Below are positions 9,914 through 18,860 of a DNA stretch of 64,000 bases, one piece after another. The DNA is from Mucilaginibacter rigui. Lineage in GTDB: Bacteria; Bacteroidota; Bacteroidia; Sphingobacteriales; Sphingobacteriaceae. The stretch is from positions 186,001-250,000 of the forward strand of contig NZ_JACWMW010000003.1 of assembly GCF_014773275.1 (NCBI RefSeq), in the 5' to 3' direction. The notes beneath the pieces are model-generated. The model was not told the origin of the DNA, searched no databases, and saw only the letters and a list, made by a program, of their open reading frames with translations. Each line of letters begins with the position of its first letter. The stretch's first letter is position 1. A program made the position numbers and the translations under genes.

Positions 9914-11353
9914 ATGACTGAAGAAAAAGAGACTACAACAAACGAAAGTACCAGCCCGTCAAGGCGGGACTTTATTAAATCGGGTGCGTTGGCAGCTGCA
10001 GGCTTTATGATTGTACCACGCTTTGTATTAGGCGGTACCGGTTATACAGCACCAAGCGATATGCTTAACATAGCCGGTGTAGGTGCAGGGGGTAAAGGCG
10101 AGAGCGATATTGCCAACTTTGCAAAAAGCGGTAAAGCAAATATCGCTTTCCTGTGCGATGTTGACGACCGTCGCGCTGCAAAATCAAGAGCTGCATTCCC
10201 TAAAGCCAAATACTATAAAGACTGGCGCGAAATGTATGATAAGGAGCACAAAAACTTTGATGCCGTATCGGTATCAACTCCCGATCATAACCACGCTATT
10301 ATAACCTATCATGCCATGACGCTGGGTAAGCACGTTTACGTGCAAAAACCACTAACGCATGATATTTGGGAAGCCCGTTTATTAACAGAGGCAGCCAAAA
10401 AATATAAAGTAGTTACACAAATGGGCAACCAGGGCGCATCAAACGATGGTACCCGTTTAATGTCTGAATGGTATGATGCCGACCTGATTGGTGATGTGCA
10501 TACCGTTTACTGCTGGACAAACCGCCCTGTTTGGCCACAAGGTATTAAATGGCCTGATCCGCAGCCAAATATCCCAAAAGAACTTGATTGGGACCTTTGG
10601 TTAGGTACAGCGCCTAAAAAAGATTATGTAGATAAATTAGTGCCGTTTAACTGGCGCGGATGGTGGGATTACGGAACCGGCGCCCTTGGCGACATGGGTT
10701 GCCACCTTGTTGAAGCACCTTTCCGTGTATTGGGTATCCAATACGCAAAAGATGTACAGGCAAGCGTAGGTAGTGTTTATGTTGATGAGTTTAAACAAGG
10801 CCATTTCCCTGAAAGCTGCCCTCCATCAAGCCATATTACATTAACTTTCCCTAAAACAAACAAAACCAAAGGCGATGTTACCCTGCATTGGATGGATGGT
10901 GGTATACAGCCCGAAAGGCCAATTGAATTAGGCGCAAGCGAAAAATGGGGTGGCGAAGAAGGTAACGGTACATTATTTATCGGTACAAAAGGTAAAATGT
11001 ACGCAAGTACCTACTCTGACGCAGCAACGTTATTGCCAAAAGAACGTACCGCAAGTGCAAAAGCGCCTCAGAAATGGGCACGTGTACCGGGCGGTGCTAA
11101 TGGCCACTACGCACAGTGGGTAGAAGGTTGTATAGCAGGTTATGGTAAAACCGAGTTAAGCTCCTCGTTCGAGAAAGCCGGCCCGCTTACCGAAGCATTG
11201 TTAATGGCTAACCTTGCAGTACGCGGCCATGAATTAAAAGGCGGCAGTATTAAATTAAACTGGGATAACAACGCTATGAAGGTTACAAACTTTGATGCTG
11301 TTAACCAATACATTAAACGCGAATACCGCCCTGGTTTTGAGTTAAAGGCGTAG
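9914..11353 (+). CDS. Tat-exported Gfo/Idh/MocA family oxidoreductase
   Basis: 479 residues, longer than typical cytosolic family members because of a leader of about 45 residues with the twin-arginine motif PSRRDFIKSGALAAAGFMI. A Rossmann-type start follows (LNIAGVGAGGKGESDI), then the family EKP-like motif as VQKPLTHDIWEA and a C-terminal alpha/beta domain containing GALGDMGCHLVEAPF. Members oxidise or reduce sugar hydroxyls with tightly bound NAD(P). Its location between a GMC dehydrogenase and a small subunit suggests it acts on the same oxidised sugars. Export would require the cofactor to be carried in the folded protein, as known for glucose-fructose oxidoreductase. Confidence 0.87.
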   Translation: MTEEKETTTNESTSPSRRDFIKSGALAAAGFMIVPRFVLGGTGYTAPSDMLNIAGVGAGGKGESDIANFAKSGKANIAFLCDVDDRRAAKSRAAFPKAKYYKDWREMYDKEHKNFDAVSVSTPDHNHAIITYHAMTLGKHVYVQKPLTHDIWEARLLTEAAKKYKVVTQMGNQGASNDGTRLMSEWYDADLIGDVHTVYCWTNRPVWPQGIKWPDPQPNIPKELDWDLWLGTAPKKDYVDKLVPFNWRGWWDYGTGALGDMGCHLVEAPFRVLGIQYAKDVQASVGSVYVDEFKQGHFPESCPPSSHITLTFPKTNKTKGDVTLHWMDGGIQPERPIELGASEKWGGEEGNGTLFIGTKGKMYASTYSDAATLLPKERTASAKAPQKWARVPGGANGHYAQWVEGCIAGYGKTELSSSFEKAGPLTEALLMANLAVRGHELKGGSIKLNWDNNAMKVTNFDAVNQYIKREYRPGFELKA

Positions 11354-11414
11354 GCCGATACCTTAAAACCACTAAATCAATAAAAATAATATTAACTCAT
11401 AATTCTATAAAAAA

Positions 11415-11987
11415 ATGAATAGAAGAGACGCGATAAGCAGAGTTGGTTTGATACTTGGAGGAACGGTAATTGGTGCCGAGCTCTTTATATCAGGCTGTAA
11501 GTCAGGAAGTACAGTAAATACTGAGGACCTGTTTGCTAAGGATACTACCGCTTTTTTAAATGAAGTAGGCGAAACCATTTTACCTGAAACAAAAACACCG
11601 GGCGCAAAAGCGGCCAATGTTGGCGGTTTTATGGCCATCATGGTTAGGGATTGCTATACAGAAGATGATCAAAAGATCTTCAAAAAAGGTATCGGTCAGT
11701 TAAATGAAGCCAGCAACAAAAAGTTCAAAAAAGGATTTTTAGAGGCTGATGCCAAACAACGTACCGAGTTACTCACCGATTTGGATAAAGAAGCTAAAGA
11801 TTACTCAAAAAGTAAAAAGCCCGAGGATCCAAATCACTACTTCTCGATGATAAAACAATTAACCCTGCTAGGGTTCTTTACATCAGAAGTTGGCGCTACT
11901 AAAGCCTTGCGTTATGTACCTGTACCGGGCAAATATGTAGGCGATTACCCTTACAAAAAGGGCGATAGGGCCTGGGCGCTTTCATAA
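11415..11987 (+). CDS. Gluconate 2-dehydrogenase subunit 3 family small subunit, paralogue 2
   Basis: 190 residues. The N-terminus MNRRDAISRVGLILGG, a hydrophobic stretch and FISGCKSG read as a Tat-like and possible lipoprotein signal. The core has VGETILPETKTPGAKAANV, matching the paralogue's ETILPKTDTPGA. It is probably the export and electron-transfer partner of GMC 2 at 8213, although the Tat oxidoreductase gene stands between them. A terminator-like hairpin follows directly, so this gene seems to close a transcription unit that includes 8213 and 9914. Confidence 0.86.
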   Translation: MNRRDAISRVGLILGGTVIGAELFISGCKSGSTVNTEDLFAKDTTAFLNEVGETILPETKTPGAKAANVGGFMAIMVRDCYTEDDQKIFKKGIGQLNEASNKKFKKGFLEADAKQRTELLTDLDKEAKDYSKSKKPEDPNHYFSMIKQLTLLGFFTSEVGATKALRYVPVPGKYVGDYPYKKGDRAWALS

Positions 11988-11999
11988 GGAACTTTAAAT

Positions 12000-12036
12000 A
12001 AGCCCTTTCTGCCTTTGGCATAAGGGCTTTACTTTT
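12000..12036 (+). terminator. Probable terminator after the second small subunit
   Basis: AAGCCCTT (12000-12007) pairs with AAGGGCTT (12022-12029) across a 14-nt loop, followed by a T-rich run. The stem is 8 bp. Confidence 0.6.
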
Positions 12037-12060
12037 AAATCAAAATTTATACTTTTAGAA

Positions 12061-12088
12061 CCTCTTAGCTACACCGCTAAGGGGTTTT
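12061..12088 (+). terminator. Second hairpin plus T-run, just before the next gene
   Basis: CCTCTTAGC / GCTAAGGGG (12061-12069 with 12076-12084, one G-T pair) is followed by TTTT and ends 20 bp before the ATG at 12109. It could be a tandem terminator or a leader element of the downstream gene. Confidence 0.45.
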
Positions 12089-12108
12089 AAAAAGTTTATA
12101 CACACACT

Positions 12109-13275
12109 ATGAGTAACAGAAAATTGCGCATGGGCATGATTGGTGGCGGTAAGGATGCCTTTATAGGCGCCATACACCGTATTGCAGCCAACATGGACGG
12201 CCAAATTGAGCTGGTTTGCGGTGCCTTGAGCATGCACCCGGAAATAGCACAGGAAAGCGGACGCTTGCTTTTCCTGCCTGAAGACAGAATTTACAATACT
12301 TACGACGAAATGTTTAAAGCCGAGGCTCAAAAACCGGCTGATGAACGTATGGATTTTGTAACCATTGTTACACCAAACTTTGCCCACTTTGCCCCGGCAA
12401 TGCAGGCTTTAGAGAATGGCTTTAACGTGGTGATTGAAAAACCCATCACCTTTACTTTAGAAGAAGCGAAACAGCTGAAAGCCAAGGTAGAAGAAACCGG
12501 ATTGATGCTGCTGCTTACACATACCTATGCAGGTTACCCAATGGTAAAGCAGGCGCGCGAGATTATTAAAAGCGGCGCTTTAGGTAAAGTAAGAAAAATA
12601 TATGTTGAGTATCTGCAAGGCTGGCTAAGCCGCCTTTCAGAGCGCGAAGGCAATGCCCAGGCCTCATGGCGTACCGATCCGTCTAAATCTGGTAAAGCCG
12701 GCGCAATGGGCGATATTGGTACCCACGCTGCACATTTGGCCGAATATATATCAGGCCAAAAGATCGATGAGCTTAACGCTTCTTTGAACATTGTGGTTGA
12801 TGGCCGTATGCTGGATGATGACGGCGCTGTATTGCTTCGTTTTGATGGCGGTGCAACAGGCACCCTTATTGCATCGCAGGTTGCTGCGGGCGAAGAGAAT
12901 GCTTTGTCTATCCGCGTATTTGGTGAGAATGGGGGCTTGGAGTGGGAACAAATGGAGCCAAATACGCTTACCATTAAATGGTTTGATAAACCTGCCGAGA
13001 CATTGCGTGCAGGGAGTGGCTACACTGACCGTTTAGCAGGCGCTGCAACTTCAAACTGCCGCACACCGGGCGGTCACCCTGAGGGTTACCTGGAAGCATT
13101 TGGTAACTTATACCGCAACTTCGCTATAGCGCTCAGCGCTAAAATTGAAGGCAGGGAAGTACCTGAATGGGTTGATTTCCCTTCTGTAGATGACGGGATA
13201 AGGGGCATGGCTTTTATTAATAATGTTGTTGCCTCTAACGGTAGTAACGAAAAATGGACTAAATATACCATCTAA
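12109..13275 (+). CDS. Gfo/Idh/MocA family oxidoreductase (cytosolic)
   Basis: 388 residues without a signal peptide. The Rossmann motif is GMIGGGKDAFIG near the N-terminus, EKP is present in VIEKPITFTLEEA, and GAMGDIGTHAAHLAEY is the family's substrate-side helix. These enzymes use NAD(P) on sugar hydroxyl or keto groups. It overlaps nothing but lies 4 bp before the isomerase at 13280, which suggests a two-step cytosolic module: reduction of an imported keto-sugar followed by isomerisation, or the reverse. Pairs like this accompany DUF1080 genes in Bacteroidota. Exact substrate unknown. Confidence 0.87.
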   Translation: MSNRKLRMGMIGGGKDAFIGAIHRIAANMDGQIELVCGALSMHPEIAQESGRLLFLPEDRIYNTYDEMFKAEAQKPADERMDFVTIVTPNFAHFAPAMQALENGFNVVIEKPITFTLEEAKQLKAKVEETGLMLLLTHTYAGYPMVKQAREIIKSGALGKVRKIYVEYLQGWLSRLSEREGNAQASWRTDPSKSGKAGAMGDIGTHAAHLAEYISGQKIDELNASLNIVVDGRMLDDDGAVLLRFDGGATGTLIASQVAAGEENALSIRVFGENGGLEWEQMEPNTLTIKWFDKPAETLRAGSGYTDRLAGAATSNCRTPGGHPEGYLEAFGNLYRNFAIALSAKIEGREVPEWVDFPSVDDGIRGMAFINNVVASNGSNEKWTKYTI

Positions 13276-13279
13276 ACGT

Positions 13280-14332
13280 ATGAACACCATTAAAGGACCG
13301 GCCATATTTTTAGCACAGTTTATTGGGAACGAAGCGCCTTTTAACGATCTGAAGTCGATTTGCCAATGGGCGACAGGCTTGGGTTACAAAGGCGTACAGC
13401 TGCCAACCAACGATCTGCGTTTTATTGACCTGCAAAAGGCGGCTGATAGTAAAACCTATGCCGACGAGATAAAAGGGATAGTGAACGAGGCAGGTTTAGA
13501 GATAACAGAGCTTTCTACACACCTGCAAGGGCAACTGGTAGCCGTTAACCCGGCTTACGATAGCCTTTTTGATGCTTTTGCGCCCGATAAGGTTAAAGGC
13601 AACCCTGCCGAAAGGCAAAAATGGGCGGTATCGCAATTACATGCTGCCGCTAAAGCATCAAAAAACCTTGGGCTAAACGCGCATGTAACTTTTAGCGGCG
13701 CGTTAATTTGGGGCATGGTTTACCCGTGGCCGCAACGCCCCGCCGGTTTGGTTGATGCCGCTTTTGATGAGCTGGCCAAACGCTGGGAGCCTATCCTGAA
13801 CGTATTTGACGAGAACGGAATTGACCTTTGTTACGAGATACACCCGGGCGAAGACCTGCACGATGGCGTTAGCTATGAAAGATTTTTGGGCAAAGTTAAC
13901 AACCATAAGCGCGCTAACTTGTTATATGATCCGTCGCACTTTATATTGCAGGCTATGGATTACCTGGAATACATTGACATTTACCACGAACGCATTAAAA
14001 TGTTCCATGTAAAAGATGCCGAATTTAATCCTACCGGCAGGCAGGGTGTTTACGGCGGTTATGCCGATTGGATTGACCGTGCAGGCCGTTTCCGTTCACT
14101 TGGCGACGGGCAGGTTGATTTTAAAGGCATTTTTAGCAAGCTTACCCAGTACGATTATAAAGGTTGGGCAGTGCTTGAATGGGAGTGTGCTTTAAAAAAT
14201 TCGGAAGATGGTGCACGCGAAGGCGCACAATTTATAAAAGACCATATCATCAGGGTTACAGACCGTGCCTTTGATGATTTCGCTGCATCCGGCAGCGATG
14301 ACGCATTTAACAGATCACTATTAGGACTATAA
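13280..14332 (+). CDS. Sugar phosphate isomerase/epimerase-like TIM-barrel protein (cytosolic)
   Basis: 350 residues from the ATG at 13280. An in-frame ATG 57 bp earlier lies inside the previous gene and would add a non-homologous leader, so I reject it. Metal-site signatures are visible in order: CYEIHPGED, LLYDPSHF, MFHVKDAEF and VLEWEC. There is no export signal, unlike the three other TIM-barrel isomerases in this block. It is probably co-translated with the oxidoreductase 4 bp upstream. The C-terminal extension (about 40 residues after the last barrel strand) is Asp- and Ala-rich. Confidence 0.86.
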   Translation: MNTIKGPAIFLAQFIGNEAPFNDLKSICQWATGLGYKGVQLPTNDLRFIDLQKAADSKTYADEIKGIVNEAGLEITELSTHLQGQLVAVNPAYDSLFDAFAPDKVKGNPAERQKWAVSQLHAAAKASKNLGLNAHVTFSGALIWGMVYPWPQRPAGLVDAAFDELAKRWEPILNVFDENGIDLCYEIHPGEDLHDGVSYERFLGKVNNHKRANLLYDPSHFILQAMDYLEYIDIYHERIKMFHVKDAEFNPTGRQGVYGGYADWIDRAGRFRSLGDGQVDFKGIFSKLTQYDYKGWAVLEWECALKNSEDGAREGAQFIKDHIIRVTDRAFDDFAASGSDDAFNRSLLGL

Positions 14333-14349
14333 ATTTAAAAAACGCAACA

Positions 14350-14781
14350 ATGAAAAAGGTATTCATAATATTAGGTATAAGCTTAGCTTTAGCTGCATGT
14401 GGCGGCAATAAACCAGCCGAGGGCGACAAAAGCGATAGCGCAGCATCAAGCAACAATAACGCTGTAGCACAACAGCCAAACGCAGATACTTCTGCAACCA
14501 AAATAGGTACTGATAACAATAGCGGTACATCTGGCAACAAAGGCGAAACTTTAATGGCTAATAACGATTGTAACACCTGCCACAACGCGCAAACCAAAGT
14601 AATTGGCCCTGCGCTGGTTGATATCGCCAAAAAATATAAAGACAGCGATATTGATATGCTGGCCGAAAAGGTTATTAAAGGAGGCAGCGGCAACTGGGGC
14701 ACTGTACCAATGACCGCACACGCCGATCTTCCGTTAGCTGATGCTAAAGAAATGGTAAAATATATTTTATCAGTAAAATAA
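14350..14781 (+). CDS. Lipoprotein cytochrome c (single haem, class I)
   Basis: 143 residues. The N-terminus MKKVFIILGISLALAAC is a lipoprotein signal with the lipidated Cys at position 17. A low-complexity Ser/Asn/Ala linker (about 18-65) precedes a small cytochrome c domain with CNTCH (residues 74-78) as the haem-attachment site, GPALVDIA after it and VPMTAH providing a plausible axial Met. The domain resembles c551/c552 proteins. In this neighbourhood its natural role is to accept electrons from the GMC dehydrogenases and pass them to the respiratory chain; this is inferred from gene context. Confidence 0.9.
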   Translation: MKKVFIILGISLALAACGGNKPAEGDKSDSAASSNNNAVAQQPNADTSATKIGTDNNSGTSGNKGETLMANNDCNTCHNAQTKVIGPALVDIAKKYKDSDIDMLAEKVIKGGSGNWGTVPMTAHADLPLADAKEMVKYILSVK

Positions 14782-14815
14782 CACTAAACCTAACCAATTT
14801 AAACCAAAACCAATT

Positions 14816-16066
14816 ATGACCGTAACAACACGCGTTAAGTTATCTACCATGATGTTCCTGGAGTTTTTTATCTGGGGTGCATGGTTTGTAACAATGGGGA
14901 CTTATTTAGGCAAAACATTAGGTGCAACCGGTGTACAAAACGGTAATGCTTATGCAACACAATCATGGGGTGCAATCATTGCACCCTTCATTATTGGGTT
15001 AATTGCCGACAGATTTTTCTCGGCCCAAAAAGTTTTGGGTATTTTACATTTAACCGGCGCGGCGTTGCTGTATTATATCACAACTATCCCCAATTTTGAT
15101 GGTTTTTTCCCCATTATATTGGCTTACATGATCGTTTATATGCCAACACTGGCACTGGTAAATTCGGTGTCGTTTAAGCAAATGGCAAACCCAAGCAAAG
15201 AATTTCCGCCTATCCGTATATTCGGTACCGCAGGCTGGATCATTGCTGGTTTAACCATCGGTTGGCTTGGCTGGGAGCAAAGCAATTCATTAGTATTAAC
15301 CTTTAAAATGGCGGCTATTGCTTCATTGGTATTGGGTTTATTAAGCTTTACTTTACCTGCTACACCTCCGGCTAAAAAGGGCCAGAAAACTTCATTAAGT
15401 GATATCATGGGTTTAGATTCCATAGGCTTATTAAAGAACAGGTCATACCTTATTTTCTTCCTGGCTTCGGTTGCTATATGCGTGCCTTTGGCATTTTACT
15501 ACAACTTTACTAATCCATTCCTTAACGAGGTTGGTATGAAGGCTGCTGCAGGTAAACAATCAATGGGGCAGATCTCCGAGCTTGCTTTTATGGCCCTGAT
15601 GCCTTTGTTTTTTGTACGCCTTGGCGTTAAAAAAATGCTGGCTGTGGGTATGATTGCTTGGGTATTACGTTACATATTTTTTGCTTACGGCGATACCGGT
15701 TCAAACTACTGGATGCTTATTGCAGGTATTGTGATGCATGGTATCTGCTACGATTTCTTCTTCGTAACGGGCCAGATCTATACCGATAACCTTGCAGGCG
15801 AACGTTTTAAAAGCGCGGCACAAGGTTTTATTACACTGGCAACTTACGGGGTAGGAATGCTTATTGGTTCGTACATTTCAGGGCCAATAGTAGATCATTG
15901 GAAAATATCTGACACCGCTCACAACTGGACAACCATTTGGCTGATACCTGCAGGTATTGCAGCATTTGTATTCCTGGTGTTTGTTCTTTTCTTTAAAGAT
16001 ACCAACCAGATACAAACACAACCGGGTTTGGATATTGAAGAACCACAAGGCAGGGTAGAAGTATAA
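14816..16066 (+). CDS. MFS permease of the nucleoside:H+ symporter (NupG/XapB-like) family
   Basis: 416 residues with about 12 hydrophobic helices. The N-terminus RVKLSTMMFLEFFIWGAWFV and GLIADRFFSAQKVLGILHLTG fit the NHS family of MFS transporters, where such charged loop residues follow helix 2. In Bacteroidota sugar-oxidation clusters, members of this family lie next to Gfo/Idh/MocA and isomerase genes and probably import oxidised monosaccharides rather than nucleosides. The stop codon is 2 bp before the ATG of the following isomerase, which points to one operon. The true substrate cannot be read from sequence. Confidence 0.85.
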   Translation: MTVTTRVKLSTMMFLEFFIWGAWFVTMGTYLGKTLGATGVQNGNAYATQSWGAIIAPFIIGLIADRFFSAQKVLGILHLTGAALLYYITTIPNFDGFFPIILAYMIVYMPTLALVNSVSFKQMANPSKEFPPIRIFGTAGWIIAGLTIGWLGWEQSNSLVLTFKMAAIASLVLGLLSFTLPATPPAKKGQKTSLSDIMGLDSIGLLKNRSYLIFFLASVAICVPLAFYYNFTNPFLNEVGMKAAAGKQSMGQISELAFMALMPLFFVRLGVKKMLAVGMIAWVLRYIFFAYGDTGSNYWMLIAGIVMHGICYDFFFVTGQIYTDNLAGERFKSAAQGFITLATYGVGMLIGSYISGPIVDHWKISDTAHNWTTIWLIPAGIAAFVFLVFVLFFKDTNQIQTQPGLDIEEPQGRVEV

Positions 16067-16068
16067 CT

Positions 16069-16953
16069 ATGGCAGCTACAAACAGAAGATCGGCGATAAA
16101 GAACCTGCTTGCGGGTACCGCGGCAATAAGCACAGCGGGCATGCTCTCGTCTTTTAAACCCGGCGAAAAAGAATTAATGGCTGATAAATTAAAAGGTAAT
16201 ATAAACCATGCGGTATGCCGTTGGTGTTATGGCGATATTTCTGTTGAGCAGCTTTGCGCTGCCGCGAAGGATATCGGCATAAAAGGCATCGACCTGGTTG
16301 GCCCCGAAGATTGGCCTACATTGAAAAAATACGGGCTGTTCTCGTCAATGTGTAATGGTGCCGAGATAAACCTTACCGATGGGTTTGGCGATATGCAGTT
16401 CCACGCCCAGTTGCATAAGCAATATTCGGCCATGATACCAAAGGTTGCTGCTGCAGGTTACAAAAACCTGATCTGCTTTAGCGGTAGCCGCAGAGGTAAA
16501 ACCGATGAAGAAGGCTGGAAGAATTGCGTGGAAGGTTTAAAACCTATGGTAAAGCTGGCCGAGCAGCACAATGTTGTTTTAGTAATGGAATTGCTTAACA
16601 GCAAAATTGACCACAAGGATTATCAATGCAACCATACTGCCTGGGGAGCTGAACTTTGCAAAAGGCTGGGATCGGAAAACTTTAAGCTGCTGTACGATAT
16701 TTACCACATGCAGATAGATGAAGGTGATGTGATCCGTAATATCCGCGAACATCACCAGTATATTGCGCATTACCATACAGGCGGCGTACCGGGCCGTAAT
16801 GAAATAGACGAAACACAAGAACTTTTTTACCCCGCAATTATGCGTGCAGTTTTAGAGGTAGGGCACAAGGGTTTTGTTGCGCAGGAGTTTATCCCTAAGC
16901 AAAAAGACAAATTATTATCCTTGCGCAAGGCCGTGCATATTTGCGATGTTTAA
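16069..16953 (+). CDS. Hydroxypyruvate-isomerase-like TIM-barrel protein with Tat-type leader
   Basis: 294 residues. The leader NRRSAIKNLLAGTAAISTAGM has a twin-arginine pattern. The mature region resembles hydroxypyruvate isomerase-type proteins: CRWCYGDISVEQLC near the start, VLVMELLNSKIDHKDY and LLYDIYHMQIDEGDV supply the metal/acid residues, and IAHYHTGGVPGRNEID precedes FVAQEF. The family isomerises small hydroxy-keto acids or sugars. It starts 2 bp after the permease, so it is surely co-transcribed with it. Function in this locus probably concerns a sugar-derived keto compound; substrate unknown. Confidence 0.82.
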   Translation: MAATNRRSAIKNLLAGTAAISTAGMLSSFKPGEKELMADKLKGNINHAVCRWCYGDISVEQLCAAAKDIGIKGIDLVGPEDWPTLKKYGLFSSMCNGAEINLTDGFGDMQFHAQLHKQYSAMIPKVAAAGYKNLICFSGSRRGKTDEEGWKNCVEGLKPMVKLAEQHNVVLVMELLNSKIDHKDYQCNHTAWGAELCKRLGSENFKLLYDIYHMQIDEGDVIRNIREHHQYIAHYHTGGVPGRNEIDETQELFYPAIMRAVLEVGHKGFVAQEFIPKQKDKLLSLRKAVHICDV

Positions 16954-17009
16954 ACCTTATACAGGCCGATAGGTCTATAATAAACACTACATCAACCAAA
17001 ATAAATATA

Positions 17010-17885
17010 ATGACGAGCAGAAGAACATTTTTAGCACAGGCGGGCATCGTATCCGCAGGTATGGTACTTGCACCTCAGTTACTTTCGGCAAAAAGTAAAA
17101 ACGGCGTAGGCCTGCAATTATACAGCTTACGCGATCAATTACCGAAGAACCCAAAGGGCGTAATTGCCAAAATTGCTAAAGCTGGCTACAGCGAAGTTGA
17201 AACATTTGGTTACTCAAAACAAAATGGCTTTTGGGGACTTAGCGCAAAAGAGTTTAGTACAGTGTTAAAAGCCAATGGGTTAAAAACACCAAGCGGCCAC
17301 TATGGTATAGATGAGTTTTTTGGTACCGGCAAAATGGATGAGTTTAACAGCTACATTGAGGCTGCTAAAATTATCGGCCAAACCTACATTGTGATACCCG
17401 GCTTAAACCACGATTTTATTAAAACCGCTGCCGATTTTAATTCGATAGCCGATAAGATGAACAAAGCAGCTGCAATTTGCAAAACGCATGGTTTAAAACT
17501 GGGCTACCATAACCACAATTTCGAGTGGAAAGAAACCGAAGGCACAACCTTTTACGATACCATTTTAGCTAAAACAGACCCAACACTTGTAAGCATGGAA
17601 ATGGACATCTACTGGGTTGTACGCGCAGGTCATGATCCGGTTAAGATCTTTGAAAAACATCCGGGCCGTTTTGCCATGGTGCATGTTAAGGATATGGATA
17701 AAGCCAATAATGAATTGAATACGGAAATTGGCAGCGGAAGTATCGACTTTAAAACAATACTGGGTAAGGCACAGCTTGCGGGCATCAAACACTTTATTGT
17801 TGAACAGGAAAACTTTACCAATATTGATCCATACAAGAGTATAGCGCAAAGCAGTGCATACATGAAAAACTCGTTGCATATTTAA
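17010..17885 (+). CDS. Tat-exported sugar phosphate isomerase/epimerase-like TIM-barrel protein
   Basis: 291 residues from the ATG at 17010. An earlier in-frame ATG at 16941 lies within the preceding gene and would bury the signal peptide. The leader MTSRRTFLAQAGIVSAGMVLAP is a clear Tat signal. The barrel shows VGLQLYSLRDQLP, LGYHNHNFEW, EMDIYWVVRAGHDP, MVHVKDMDK and FIVEQENF, closely parallel to the protein at 4857 and probably its paralogue. It sits between the other isomerase and the DUF1080 hydrolase, so it may work on the keto-sugar released by the latter. Confidence 0.86.
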   Translation: MTSRRTFLAQAGIVSAGMVLAPQLLSAKSKNGVGLQLYSLRDQLPKNPKGVIAKIAKAGYSEVETFGYSKQNGFWGLSAKEFSTVLKANGLKTPSGHYGIDEFFGTGKMDEFNSYIEAAKIIGQTYIVIPGLNHDFIKTAADFNSIADKMNKAAAICKTHGLKLGYHNHNFEWKETEGTTFYDTILAKTDPTLVSMEMDIYWVVRAGHDPVKIFEKHPGRFAMVHVKDMDKANNELNTEIGSGSIDFKTILGKAQLAGIKHFIVEQENFTNIDPYKSIAQSSAYMKNSLHI

Positions 17886-17912
17886 TTTAGCCAATCAATT
17901 AATAATAAATAA

Positions 17913-18677
17913 ATGAAATACAGGATAATTTTAACCGCATTGCTAACAGGAGGAGCCTTTATGGCGAATGCACAAAATAAACCCGAGGATACCGAAAAAT
18001 GGGAACCGGTACCACCGGTGGTTACAGCAGGTAAAGTTGTAGGTGAAGCACCTTCAGACGCTGTTATTTTATTTGACGGTAAAAGCGGCCTTAGCCAATG
18101 GAAAGATGTGGCAAGCGGCGGAGATGCAAAATGGGATGTAAAAGGCGATATATTAACAGTAAATAAATCGTCGGGTAATATCGAAACTAAAAAATCATTC
18201 GGTAACTACCAGTTACATATTGAATGGAAAGTACCTGCAAACATTACAGGTACAGGCCAGGGCCGTGGTAACAGCGGTGTTTTCTTAGCCTCAATTGGTA
18301 AAGGCGATGACGGTTATGAGTTACAGGTATTAGATTCGTACAATAATAAAACATACGTTAACGGCATGGCAGGGAGTATTTACAAACAGTTTATACCACT
18401 TGCTAACCCAACCAGGCCTCCGGGTGTATGGAACGTTTATGACGTGATCTGGACAGCCCCAACTTTTGATGGTGATAAAGTAAAAACCCCGGCCCGTGTA
18501 ACCGTACTATTTAACGGTGTATTGGTTGAAAACAATATTGAGCTTTTAGGCCCAACGCAATATATAGGCACACCTGCCTACAGGAAGGCTCATGGCCCAT
18601 CGCCAATTAAATTACAGGCACATGGCGATAAAAGCGAACCGCTTAGTTTCCGTAACATTTGGGTTAGGGAACTGTAA
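17913..18677 (+). CDS. Secreted DUF1080 (3-keto-disaccharide hydrolase domain) protein
   Basis: 254 residues with a signal peptide (MKYRIILTALLTGGAFMANA). The DUF1080 jelly-roll fold is supported by ILFDGKSGLSQWKDV near the N-terminus, WDVKGDILTVNKSSGNIETK, FGNYQLHIEWKVP, GNSGVFLASIG and a final FRNIWVREL. The Pfam family is named for 3-keto-disaccharide hydrolysis; members cleave 3-keto-glycosides. As the last gene before a strong terminator, it closes the sugar block whose GMC dehydrogenases could make the 3-keto substrate. A lipoprotein homologue is at 30571. Confidence 0.88.
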   Translation: MKYRIILTALLTGGAFMANAQNKPEDTEKWEPVPPVVTAGKVVGEAPSDAVILFDGKSGLSQWKDVASGGDAKWDVKGDILTVNKSSGNIETKKSFGNYQLHIEWKVPANITGTGQGRGNSGVFLASIGKGDDGYELQVLDSYNNKTYVNGMAGSIYKQFIPLANPTRPPGVWNVYDVIWTAPTFDGDKVKTPARVTVLFNGVLVENNIELLGPTQYIGTPAYRKAHGPSPIKLQAHGDKSEPLSFRNIWVREL

Positions 18678-18698
18678 TAGTATTTTTATTTTTTTAGT

Positions 18699-18729
18699 AA
18701 AAGCTTACCGGTACGGTAAGCTTTTTTTT
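18699..18729. terminator. Strong Rho-independent terminator ending the sugar block
   Basis: A perfect 12-bp stem AAAAGCTTACCG / CGGTAAGCTTTT (18699-18710 with 18714-18725), GTA loop, then a T-run. Confidence 0.92.
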
Positions 18730-18860
18730 GTTTTAGAGAAATTTCGGTATTGTTTCTTTTTTTGCATATTTTGAACTTATTATAATATGCTTCGTATAAG
18801 CTGATTGTAAACCAAATAAACCCTTAATAAATTTTTATTATTTACAATTTGCGGTATTAA

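Noticed and set aside
13223..13280. Upstream ATG for the isomerase gene
   Set aside because: Lies inside the previous oxidoreductase gene and adds 19 residues with no family similarity.
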